From: Candidatus Proteinoplasmatales archaeon SG8-5
GTDB taxonomy: Archaea; Thermoplasmatota; Thermoplasmata; SG8-5
Length of the DNA stretch: 11,943 nt
Assembly: GCA_001595885.1 (NCBI GenBank)
Contig: LSSH01000092.1
Location: forward strand, 1 to 11,943
Direction of reading: 5' to 3'
Both the position numbers and the translations under genes were made by a program. The notes beneath the pieces are model-generated. The model did no database searches. It was given only the letters and a program-made list of their open reading frames with translations, and was not told the origin of the DNA. Shown piece by piece: positions 7,103 through 11,943 of the stretch (its first letter is position 1; each line of letters opens with the position of its first letter).

Positions 7103-7359
7103 AATGCAGGTCTGCCGAATCGCAGCACTGTCCATCTAGAATCACGATTCGGCTAGACCGCCGATTGCGTTTACCAGCATTTCACAACAGAGCAATCGTC
7201 ACCGATTAATAAACTCTTGCGAAGAAGCATACCGACTCAGCAAATCAAAACGCAGGTCGGCTGAATCGCAGTCAAGGGTGTATTCAACCAGGATTCGTCG
7301 AATACCGACGATTGCGCTTGCTTCACTCAACAGGGCAATCGATTATCAACTCTTACGAA
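7103..7359 (+). repeat. Pair of diverged ~115-bp units, each with two hairpins
   Basis: Unit A (7103-7223) and unit B (7249-7359) align from gcaggtc at the left to actctt-cgaa at the right, sharing blocks such as gaatcgcag, cgattgcg, caaca-g-gcaatcg and gatta. Each contains an inner perfect 7-bp inverted repeat, cgattgc/gcaatcg (7162-7168 with 7192-7198; 7309-7315 with 7335-7341). Each also has a longer outer hairpin. In A, 7109-7122 pairs with 7145-7159 over 14 bp with one bulge. In B, 7256-7260 pairs with 7305-7309 and 7263-7267 with 7292-7296. No open frame is shared. They could be duplicated small RNA genes, a non-autonomous element, or protein-binding sites. Neither box C/D nor a properly placed ACA box was found. 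Confidence 0.6.
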
Positions 7360-7379
7360 CTCCTAGGCATGACGATACG

Positions 7380-7387
7380 TTTAAATT
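7380..7387 (+). promoter_or_regulatory. Candidate TATA box for the aspartate dehydrogenase gene
   Basis: tttaaatt at 7380-7387 predicts transcription start near 7410, about ten bases before the ATG at 7420. It is the strongest AT box upstream of the gene and argues against starting translation further upstream at 7312, which would lie outside such a message. Confidence 0.55.
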
Positions 7388-7419
7388 ACTCTCCCTCATC
7401 CACGAATCCGGTTGATACC

Positions 7420-8226
7420 ATGAAGCTGACCGTGATAGGTTGTGGGTCCATCGGAAAGACATTGGCCAATATGCTGGACGGCACTGACGGGGTCGAGGCG
7501 ATGTACTTCGTCGACCGTAACAAAACCCGAATAGAAAAGCTTTCCAGGCAGTGCCCCAGCGTCAAGTGCGCAGACGATTACGAATCCGCAGTGGAGAAAT
7601 CCGACGTCGTTGTTGAGGTCGCCTCCCAATCCGCAGTGAAGGAGTATATTCCACATGCCCTCGAGAGCGGCAAGGACGTCATCGTCATGAGCGTCGGGGC
7701 CTTCGTGGACGATGAGTTCAGGGAGAAGTGCAAGGTCATGGCAAAGCAGAACCATTGCCGCGTCTACGTGCCCTCGGGTGCGGTCTGCGGCATAGACGGC
7801 ATCACGGCCGCCGCCGTCGAGGACATCGAGGAGGTCATCCTGATGACCTACAAGCACCCTGAGGTGTTCAAGGACGTCAAGTACATCAAGGAGAAGGGTA
7901 TCAACCTCAAGAACATAAAGAGACCAACCGTCGTCTACAACGGACTGGCAAAGGATGCGGTCAGGCACTTTCCCAAGAACATCAACGTTGCCGCCACGCT
8001 CAGCCTGGCCGGCCTGGGAATGGAGAACACGCGCGTCAGGATAGTCGTCGACCCCAAGGCGCTGAAGAACACCCACCGCATAATCGCCAAGGGCAGGTTC
8101 GGCGAGATAGAATGCTGGACCAGGAACACGCCGTTCCCCGATAACCCGAGGACGAGCTATCTGGCCGCCCTTTCACTGATCTCGGCCGTCAAGAAAATCT
8201 CCGGTAGCTTTTGGATAGGTGTCTGA
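7420..8226 (+). CDS. nadX: L-aspartate dehydrogenase (NadX type)
   Basis: Probable NAD(P)-dependent L-aspartate dehydrogenase, which oxidises aspartate to iminoaspartate for NAD synthesis through NadA and NadC, replacing the flavoprotein NadB. The 268-residue product opens with a Rossmann nucleotide site VIGCGSIGKTLANML (GCGSIG at 7-12), followed by ASQSAVKEYIPHAL and MSVGAF. Its C-terminal half carries the family blocks FPKNINVAATLSLAG (184-198), NTHRI with conserved His219, and NTPFPDNPRTSYLAALS near the end. The ATG at 7420 is preferred over an in-frame start at 7312 because the Rossmann fold begins there and the TATA box lies at 7380-7387. Only a weak ribosome binding site is seen. No nadA or nadC is in the window, so the biological role rests on family membership; a related dehydrogenase on another substrate cannot be excluded. 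Confidence 0.87.
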   Translation: MKLTVIGCGSIGKTLANMLDGTDGVEAMYFVDRNKTRIEKLSRQCPSVKCADDYESAVEKSDVVVEVASQSAVKEYIPHALESGKDVIVMSVGAFVDDEFREKCKVMAKQNHCRVYVPSGAVCGIDGITAAAVEDIEEVILMTYKHPEVFKDVKYIKEKGINLKNIKRPTVVYNGLAKDAVRHFPKNINVAATLSLAGLGMENTRVRIVVDPKALKNTHRIIAKGRFGEIECWTRNTPFPDNPRTSYLAALSLISAVKKISGSFWIGV

Positions 8227-8278
8227 TGTTGATCGGGCCCGGTCCTTCTTGGGAACCATCATGATGTCTAATCCAGCC

Positions 8279-8310
8279 GTCGTCATTCGAATCCGCCGTC
8301 ATTCGAATCC
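8279..8310 (+). promoter_or_regulatory. Tandem palindromic site upstream of the rpoK promoter
   Basis: Two adjacent 16-bp units (8279-8294 and 8295-8310) match at 15 of 16 bases. Each contains the perfect palindrome attcgaat (8285-8292 and 8301-8308). The second unit ends five bases before the probable BRE/TATA of the rpoK-eno-rps2 operon, a position suited to an activator or other upstream-binding protein. No known archaeal regulator site was recognised. Confidence 0.5.
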
Positions 8311-8315
8311 ACTTT

Positions 8316-8331
8316 CCAAAAGGCTTATAAC
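8316..8331 (+). promoter_or_regulatory. Archaeal promoter (BRE + TATA) for the rpoK-eno-rps2 operon
   Basis: The purine-rich ccaaaagg (8316-8323) directly precedes cttataac (8324-8331), a good archaeal BRE and TATA pair. Transcription would start near 8354, leaving a leader of about 20 bases before the rpoK ATG at 8373. The leader has no strong Shine-Dalgarno. Confidence 0.65.
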
Positions 8332-8372
8332 AATAACCATTATGTAGGGGTTCACTTTCGTGATGGATTGTC

Positions 8373-8552
8373 ATGGATTACACCAGGTTCGAGAAGGCGA
8401 GGATCATCGGTGCGAGAGGGCTGCAGATCAGCATGGGCGCTCCCATTCTCATCAAGGTTCCCGAGGACCTGATAGACCCGATAGACATAGCGATGCAGGA
8501 GTACGAGAAGGGAGTGCTGCCCATCACCGTCAAGAGGAAAATTGAGAGCTGA
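8373..8552 (+). CDS. rpoK: DNA-directed RNA polymerase subunit K (Rpb6 homologue)
   Basis: Small core subunit of the archaeal RNA polymerase, homologous to eukaryotic Rpb6 and bacterial omega, which helps assemble and stabilise the largest subunit. The 59-residue protein begins MDYTRFEKARIIGARGLQIS and continues MGAPILIKVPEDLIDPIDIA, ending in VLPITVKRKIES. The block TRFEKARIIGARxLQISMGAPxLI is diagnostic of the family, and the length is normal for archaeal RpoK. The ATG at 8373 is the only sensible start, since the nearby ATG at 8363 is in another frame. Its stop codon overlaps the Shine-Dalgarno of enolase (GAGGGGGG, 8551-8558), so rpoK, eno and rps2 form one operon. Confidence 0.95.
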   Translation: MDYTRFEKARIIGARGLQISMGAPILIKVPEDLIDPIDIAMQEYEKGVLPITVKRKIES

Positions 8553-8561
8553 GGGGGGAAG

Positions 8562-9767
8562 ATGAGTCTTATAGAAAGCGCGGTGTCGAGGATTATCCTG
8601 GACAGCCGAGGGAATGCCACGGTCGAGGTCGAGATCATCACGGAGAACGGCTACGGAATGGTCGCTGCACCGAGCGGTGCCAGCACGGGCGAGCACGAGG
8701 TCCAGGCATTTCCCGAGGGCAGTGCGGAGGTCTCGCTCAAGGCCTTCGAGGACGACGTCGTCCCGCAGCTGATCGGCATGGACGCGACCGAGCAGAAGGT
8801 CATCGACGCGCTCCTTCACCAGATAGACGGGACTCCGAACTTCTCCCGAATCGGCGGCAACCTGGCAGTGGCGACCTCGCTTGCGGTGGCGAGGGCCGCG
8901 GCAACGGCCCAGGGGGTTCCGTTGTACCGGTACGTCGGGGGGTCGCTGGTCGATACGATACCCAAACCCCTGGGAAATCTCATCGGCGGCGGAAGGCACG
9001 CCATAGGGGGAACTGACATCCAGGAGTTCCTCGTCATATCCACTTCAGGCAATGCCCAGAAGAACGTCTTCGGCAATGCGAAGGCGCATAAGATGGTGGG
9101 CCAAGCCCTCAAGGAACGGTTGCCCGGGACAGCCATAGGACGAGGGGACGAAGGGGCCTGGGTGGCGGCGCTCAGCAACGAGGACGCGCTAGCGCTCCTG
9201 GTCGAGGTCTGCGACAAGGTCAGCAGCGAGGTGGGATTCAATATCGAACCCGCCCTGGACGTTGCCGCATCCGAGTTCTTCGTGAACGGCAGGTACAGGT
9301 ACAAGGACAAGGAACTCACGCCGGACCAGCAGGTGGAGTTCATGGCCGACCTCGTCGACCGGCACGGACTGCACATACTCGAGGACCCGCTGGACCAGAA
9401 CGATTTCGAGGGCTACGCGAGATTGACCGAACTCGTCGGCAACAAGACGCTGGTGGTCGGCGACGACCTGTACGTCACCAACAAGGAACGGCTGGCCAAG
9501 GGCATAGAGATGGGCGCCACGAACGCCATTCTGATCAAGCCCAACCAGATAGGGACGCTCACCGACACACGCGACACGGTCGAGCTTGCCAGGAAATACG
9601 GGTTCGAGACCGTGATATCGCACAGGAGCGCTGAAACGCCGGACGACACCATCGCCCATTTGGGCGTGGCCTTCGGCTCCCACGCCATAAAGACGGGGGC
9701 CGTGGGCGGCGAGAGGATAGCAAAGCTTAATGAACTCATCAGGATCGAAGAGGACATGGAGGTGTAA
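8562..9767 (+). CDS. eno: Enolase (phosphopyruvate hydratase), divergent
   Basis: Glycolytic and gluconeogenic enzyme that interconverts 2-phosphoglycerate and phosphoenolpyruvate using Mg2+. It is 401 residues, somewhat shorter than the usual 410-430. Conserved active-site features are SGAST (38-42), GGGRHA with H146, GDEG with E197, LDVAASEF with D233, ILEDPLDQ with E284, VVGDDLYVTN, LIKPNQIG with K336, SHRS with H364 and R365, and IKTG with K387, so it should be active. Several usually invariant surroundings differ: GAWVAAL stands where GGFAPNL is usual, SHRSAET replaces SHRSGET, and the loop after SGASTG reads EHEVQAFPEG. It sits nine bases after rpoK with a strong ribosome binding site and two bases before rps2, a grouping long seen in euryarchaea. 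Identity is secure; the divergence is the only odd point. Confidence 0.94.
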   Translation: MSLIESAVSRIILDSRGNATVEVEIITENGYGMVAAPSGASTGEHEVQAFPEGSAEVSLKAFEDDVVPQLIGMDATEQKVIDALLHQIDGTPNFSRIGGNLAVATSLAVARAAATAQGVPLYRYVGGSLVDTIPKPLGNLIGGGRHAIGGTDIQEFLVISTSGNAQKNVFGNAKAHKMVGQALKERLPGTAIGRGDEGAWVAALSNEDALALLVEVCDKVSSEVGFNIEPALDVAASEFFVNGRYRYKDKELTPDQQVEFMADLVDRHGLHILEDPLDQNDFEGYARLTELVGNKTLVVGDDLYVTNKERLAKGIEMGATNAILIKPNQIGTLTDTRDTVELARKYGFETVISHRSAETPDDTIAHLGVAFGSHAIKTGAVGGERIAKLNELIRIEEDMEV

Positions 9768-9769
9768 GT

Positions 9770-10411
9770 ATGGACGATGCAGAAACAGCTGTTGACGATG
9801 AACCGAAGCAGGACAGAACACCGTTGCTAATACCCGAGGACCAGTATCTCAGCTCCGGCGTCCACATAGGGACGCAGCAGAAGAGCGCTGACATGAAGCA
9901 GTTCCTCTTCAAGGTCCGATCGGACGGCCTGTACATGCTGGATTTCAAGAAGACGGACGAGCGCATCAGGGTGGCCACCCAGTTCCTCACCCAGTACGAG
10001 CCCGAGAATGTGCTGGTCGTTTCTGCCAGACAATACGGTCAGAAGCCGGTGAGGACCTTCGCCAAGACAATCGGAATGAAGTACTTCGCGGGCAGGTTCG
10101 TGCCCGGCTCGCTCACCAATCCCAGATTGCCCGACTACATAGAGCCGAAGATGCTCCTCGTCACGGATCCCTCAGCGGACCAGCAAGCCGTGAGGGAGGC
10201 GCTGAACATCAATATACCAATCGTGGGCCTCTGCGACGCCAACAACGAGACCAAGAACATAGACCTGGTCATCCCAACGAACAACAAGGGCCGGCGGTCG
10301 CTTGCCACAGTATACTGGCTCCTGACCAGGGAATACCTCAAGGCCAAGGAGACCATCGCGAAGGACGAGGACTTCAACCTGACCATCGAGGACTTCGAGG
10401 CCACGCTTTAG
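9770..10411 (+). CDS. rps2: Small ribosomal subunit protein uS2
   Basis: Protein of the 30S subunit, archaeal/eukaryotic (Sa) type, 213 residues. The diagnostic blocks are YLSSGVHIGTQQKSADMKQF (26-45), VRSDGLYMLDFKKTDERIRVA, FVPGSLTNPRLPDYIEPKMLLVTDP, LCDANNETKNIDLVIPTNNKGRRSLA, and YWLLTREYL near the end. The first 22 residues form an acidic extension (DDAETAVDDEPKQD) that is probably flexible. The start is fixed by GGAGGTG at 9758-9764, which lies inside the last codons of enolase, five bases before the ATG. It is the last gene of the rpoK-eno-rps2 operon. The following 83 bases lead to the convergent radical SAM gene and contain a tandem repeat but no obvious T-rich terminator. Confidence 0.97.
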   Translation: MDDAETAVDDEPKQDRTPLLIPEDQYLSSGVHIGTQQKSADMKQFLFKVRSDGLYMLDFKKTDERIRVATQFLTQYEPENVLVVSARQYGQKPVRTFAKTIGMKYFAGRFVPGSLTNPRLPDYIEPKMLLVTDPSADQQAVREALNINIPIVGLCDANNETKNIDLVIPTNNKGRRSLATVYWLLTREYLKAKETIAKDEDFNLTIEDFEATL

Positions 10412-10454
10412 GTTTCGGGTTTGATATTGAAATCATCATACTTCTAGTACCTTT

Positions 10455-10512
10455 GAATACGTTGTTATATCACGCCAGAATCTTCGAATACGTATTATAT
10501 CACACCAGAATC
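10455..10512. repeat. Two-copy tandem repeat spanning the radical SAM stop codon
   Basis: Positions 10455-10482 and 10486-10512 share gaatacg, ttatatcac and ccagaatc in register, with one base substitution (g/a) in the second half and gttg against gta in the middle. On the minus strand the right copy encodes the last residues DSGVI and the stop of the radical SAM protein. The left copy, outside the gene, repeats the same codons with GGC for GGT and its own TAA, 30 bases downstream and in the same frame. It lies between two converging genes. Confidence 0.8.
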
Positions 10513-11397
10513 ATTCATCGTGCTGACATATTGCCCGCAGTTTGACCCTATCCGGTTCTCCTCCAGCTCGCCGATGCTGAGTATCACCTCGAAGCCCTTC
10601 TCCTCGAACCTTTTGACAAGACCTGAAACAGTCTCGGGCTTCTCCGCATCAAAGCCCGGCTGGACCTTGTGATATCTGGCCCGATAGGTTGGATTCAGGG
10701 GCGTGAGCTTTATGATATAATTTTCAGTATCGAAGAGGCTGGCTATCCGCCTAGGGTCTATCTCAACGCCCTTGATGACGATGAAGTTGAGGGTGACCTT
10801 CTTATCCGCCTGATTGCGGAACTGGCGGCCGAGGGCTGCCATCTCAGGCAATATAAGGCACCGCGCCGGGATGAGCCGGAGCCGGGCGGCATTGTCGGTC
10901 GAGTGTATGGAGAATTGCAGTTGGAACCGGCCCCGGAATGCCGCGTCCTTGATGCTCCTCAATTGCTGGATGAAGGGTGCGCAGTTGGAGGGTGCCACGG
11001 TGGAGAAGCTTATCACGACGTTGTCATGACCATAATTGGCCAGGCCTCTGAGGAAGTCGAGAACCGCCGGATTGAGGGTGGGCTCTCCCATTCGCGCCAG
11101 CTGGATCTTCCACATCTGGCTGGTCACCTCTCCGTTCGGAAAGCGGTTCCTGACGAGGTGGTCTACTTGGGCCGAGAGTTCTTCGACGGAGAGAGGGCGC
11201 GCATAATGGCCCCCCGCATCGCACATCTTGCAGGATATGGGGCATCCCACGGAGGTGGATATGATGTTCACCCATTTGTCCTCTCTCGTCCTGGGGGGCT
11301 GGACAGATTCCACGAACTCTATCCTGTGCCCTCCGTCCACCTCGCCCACGTAGACCTTTGCGAGCCCGTCGTTGCCGTGTTCGGCTATGACCTTCAA
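10495..11397 (-). CDS. RlmN/Cfr-like radical SAM protein
   Basis: A 300-residue radical SAM enzyme related to the RlmN/Cfr RNA adenine-C2/C8 methyl synthases. It has the 4Fe-4S motif CPISCKMC (C52, C56, C59), the family's GEPTLN motif (104-109), FSIHSTDNAARLRLIPA (162-178), LTPLNPTYRARYHKV (231-245), and a C-terminal NCGQY in which C287 aligns with the cysteine methylated in E. coli RlmN (C355). The residue seven before C52, where RlmN has the resolving C118, is Ile45. About 100 N-terminal residues of bacterial RlmN are absent. The probable start is TTG at 11397, with GGGGGT about six bases upstream; no in-frame ATG or GTG lies between it and the previous stop. Its substrate is uncertain: rRNA or tRNA adenine methylation is the family expectation. 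The TrxR-like gene lies 67 bases upstream on the same strand, so co-transcription is likely. Confidence 0.85.
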   Translation of the reverse strand: MKVIAEHGNDGLAKVYVGEVDGGHRIEFVESVQPPRTREDKWVNIISTSVGCPISCKMCDAGGHYARPLSVEELSAQVDHLVRNRFPNGEVTSQMWKIQLARMGEPTLNPAVLDFLRGLANYGHDNVVISFSTVAPSNCAPFIQQLRSIKDAAFRGRFQLQFSIHSTDNAARLRLIPARCLILPEMAALGRQFRNQADKKVTLNFIVIKGVEIDPRRIASLFDTENYIIKLTPLNPTYRARYHKVQPGFDAEKPETVSGLVKRFEEKGFEVILSIGELEENRIGSNCGQYVSTMNDSGVI

Positions 11398-11464
11398 TCC
11401 GGAACCCCCGCTCCGTCCTGTCCGCCCCCGCCTGGCCCTTCATTCCTGCAACCAGTCATCATTC

Positions 11465-11943
11465 TCAATCCAGGGCCTCCAGGTATCTTGACATGATGTT
11501 GGCCATCTCAACGCCGTCCCCCACGGCCATTGAAACCTGGCCCAGGCCGCCCCTTGTCGCATCGCCCGCAACAAGGAAGCCCAGAGGGGGATTCTCGAAG
11601 GTAAAGCCCACGAAGTTGGGCATGACTGCCTGGCGGCCCACGGCGACCATAACGAGGTCGAACGCGTGCTCTGCGACGTTCGTCCTCAGAACGGCCTTTC
11701 CGTCCACCCGCCCCTCGATCACTTCTTCCTCGAGCCAGATAACACCGTCCTCCGTGTAGGCAAGCTCCTGAAGCGCCAGGATGCCCTGGGGTTGCGAGCG
11801 ATGCAATATGGTGGTCCTGATGCCGGCCATGGCTATGTTGACCGCCATGTCCATCGAGGCTTCGCCGCCGCCGATGACGCCGGCTTCCGCGATGCCGTTC
11901 CAGTCGGGTACATCCGCAATCCCGTAATACAGTAGACCCGCCT
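11465..11943 (-). CDS. Thioredoxin-reductase-like FAD/NAD(P) oxidoreductase (5' end beyond window)
   Basis: C-terminal 158 residues of a flavin-dependent oxidoreductase; the frame is open to the window edge, and the ATG at 11854 is internal. It reads AGLLYYGIADVPDW at the edge, then the nucleotide-binding motif GVIGGGEASMDMAVNIA, a segment ending VMVAVGRQAVMP, and the FAD-binding GFLVAGDATRGGLGQVSMAVGDGVEMANIM near the C-terminus. These are the NADPH-domain and closing FAD-domain elements of the thioredoxin reductase family, in the usual order. The redox-active CxxC of thioredoxin reductases should lie at or beyond the window edge. It is not visible: the residues where it normally precedes the NADPH site read LLYYGIAD, so this may be a CxxC-lacking relative such as a ferredoxin/flavodoxin reductase or sulfide-type enzyme. 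It is upstream of and probably co-transcribed with the radical SAM gene. Confidence 0.8.
   Translation of the reverse strand, partial: AGLLYYGIADVPDWNGIAEAGVIGGGEASMDMAVNIAMAGIRTTILHRSQPQGILALQELAYTEDGVIWLEEEVIEGRVDGKAVLRTNVAEHAFDLVMVAVGRQAVMPNFVGFTFENPPLGFLVAGDATRGGLGQVSMAVGDGVEMANIMSRYLEALD

Noticed and set aside
7103..7359. Box C/D or H/ACA guide RNAs
   Set aside because: There is no RUGAUGA box. ACA triplets fall inside the hairpin loop and not downstream of the stem, so neither class fits.
7312..7419. N-terminal extension of aspartate dehydrogenase
   Set aside because: The extension overlaps repeat unit B and the TATA box and lacks family resemblance; the Rossmann fold begins at 7420.
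11024..11443. An ATG at 11443 as an upstream start for the radical SAM protein
   Set aside because: It is in a different frame from the conserved motifs, and an in-frame stop precedes the TTG start region; no frameshift is needed to explain the protein.
10669..11496. A 275-codon plus-strand open frame opposite the radical SAM gene
   Set aside because: The minus-strand product has clear catalytic motifs, whereas this translation has none.

Overview
The window looks like part of an archaeal chromosome, most likely a euryarchaeon and possibly a member of the Thermoplasmatota; that placement is inferred from family resemblance and not tested. The evidence is an A-type ATP synthase gene cluster, RNA polymerase subunit K, an archaeal uS2 ribosomal protein, a tRNA-Leu gene with no encoded CCA, TATA-like promoters lying very close to start codons, and GTG or TTG starts beside ATG. 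Coding DNA is GC-rich and gaps between transcription units are visibly more AT-rich.

Layout. Positions 1-3923 hold the tightly overlapping 3' end of the A-ATP synthase operon: subunit A (5' end cut off), subunit B with an unusual 81-residue Ala/Lys/Pro tail, subunit D, and a small pyruvate-kinase-C-terminal-domain-like protein coupled to subunit D by an ATGA overlap. Positions 4024-4803 encode a 5'-methylthioadenosine phosphorylase with its own promoter. Positions 5042-6821 encode a two-gene ABC-2 transporter (ATPase plus six-helix permease). Positions 6822-7419 hold no convincing protein gene. They contain a minus-strand tRNA-Leu(UAG), extra copies of that tRNA's 3' end, and a diverged pair of roughly 115-bp units that fold into similar hairpins. 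L-aspartate dehydrogenase follows (7420-8226). Next is an information-processing and glycolysis operon, rpoK-eno-rps2 (8373-10411), with a clear promoter preceded by a tandem palindromic site. The right end is on the minus strand: a short RlmN/Cfr-like radical SAM protein (10495-11397) and, upstream of it, the C-terminal part of a thioredoxin-reductase-like flavoprotein that runs off the window.

How the genes work together: the ATP synthase genes form one energy-conserving complex. The rpoK-eno-rps2 grouping is a familiar euryarchaeal gene neighbourhood. The ABC pair makes a self-contained transporter. The other genes are single housekeeping functions in NAD synthesis, methylthioadenosine salvage and probable RNA modification.

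No complete new defence or mobile system is visible. The most unusual content is in the gaps, where five separate places carry two- or three-copy direct duplications. These involve a tRNA 3' end, the stop-codon region of the radical SAM gene, a palindromic site upstream of a promoter, and the paired hairpin units. In the proteins, the points to check are the substituted P-loop of subunit A, the long tail of subunit B, and the radical SAM protein that keeps the RlmN-type methyl-carrying cysteine but lacks the resolving one.
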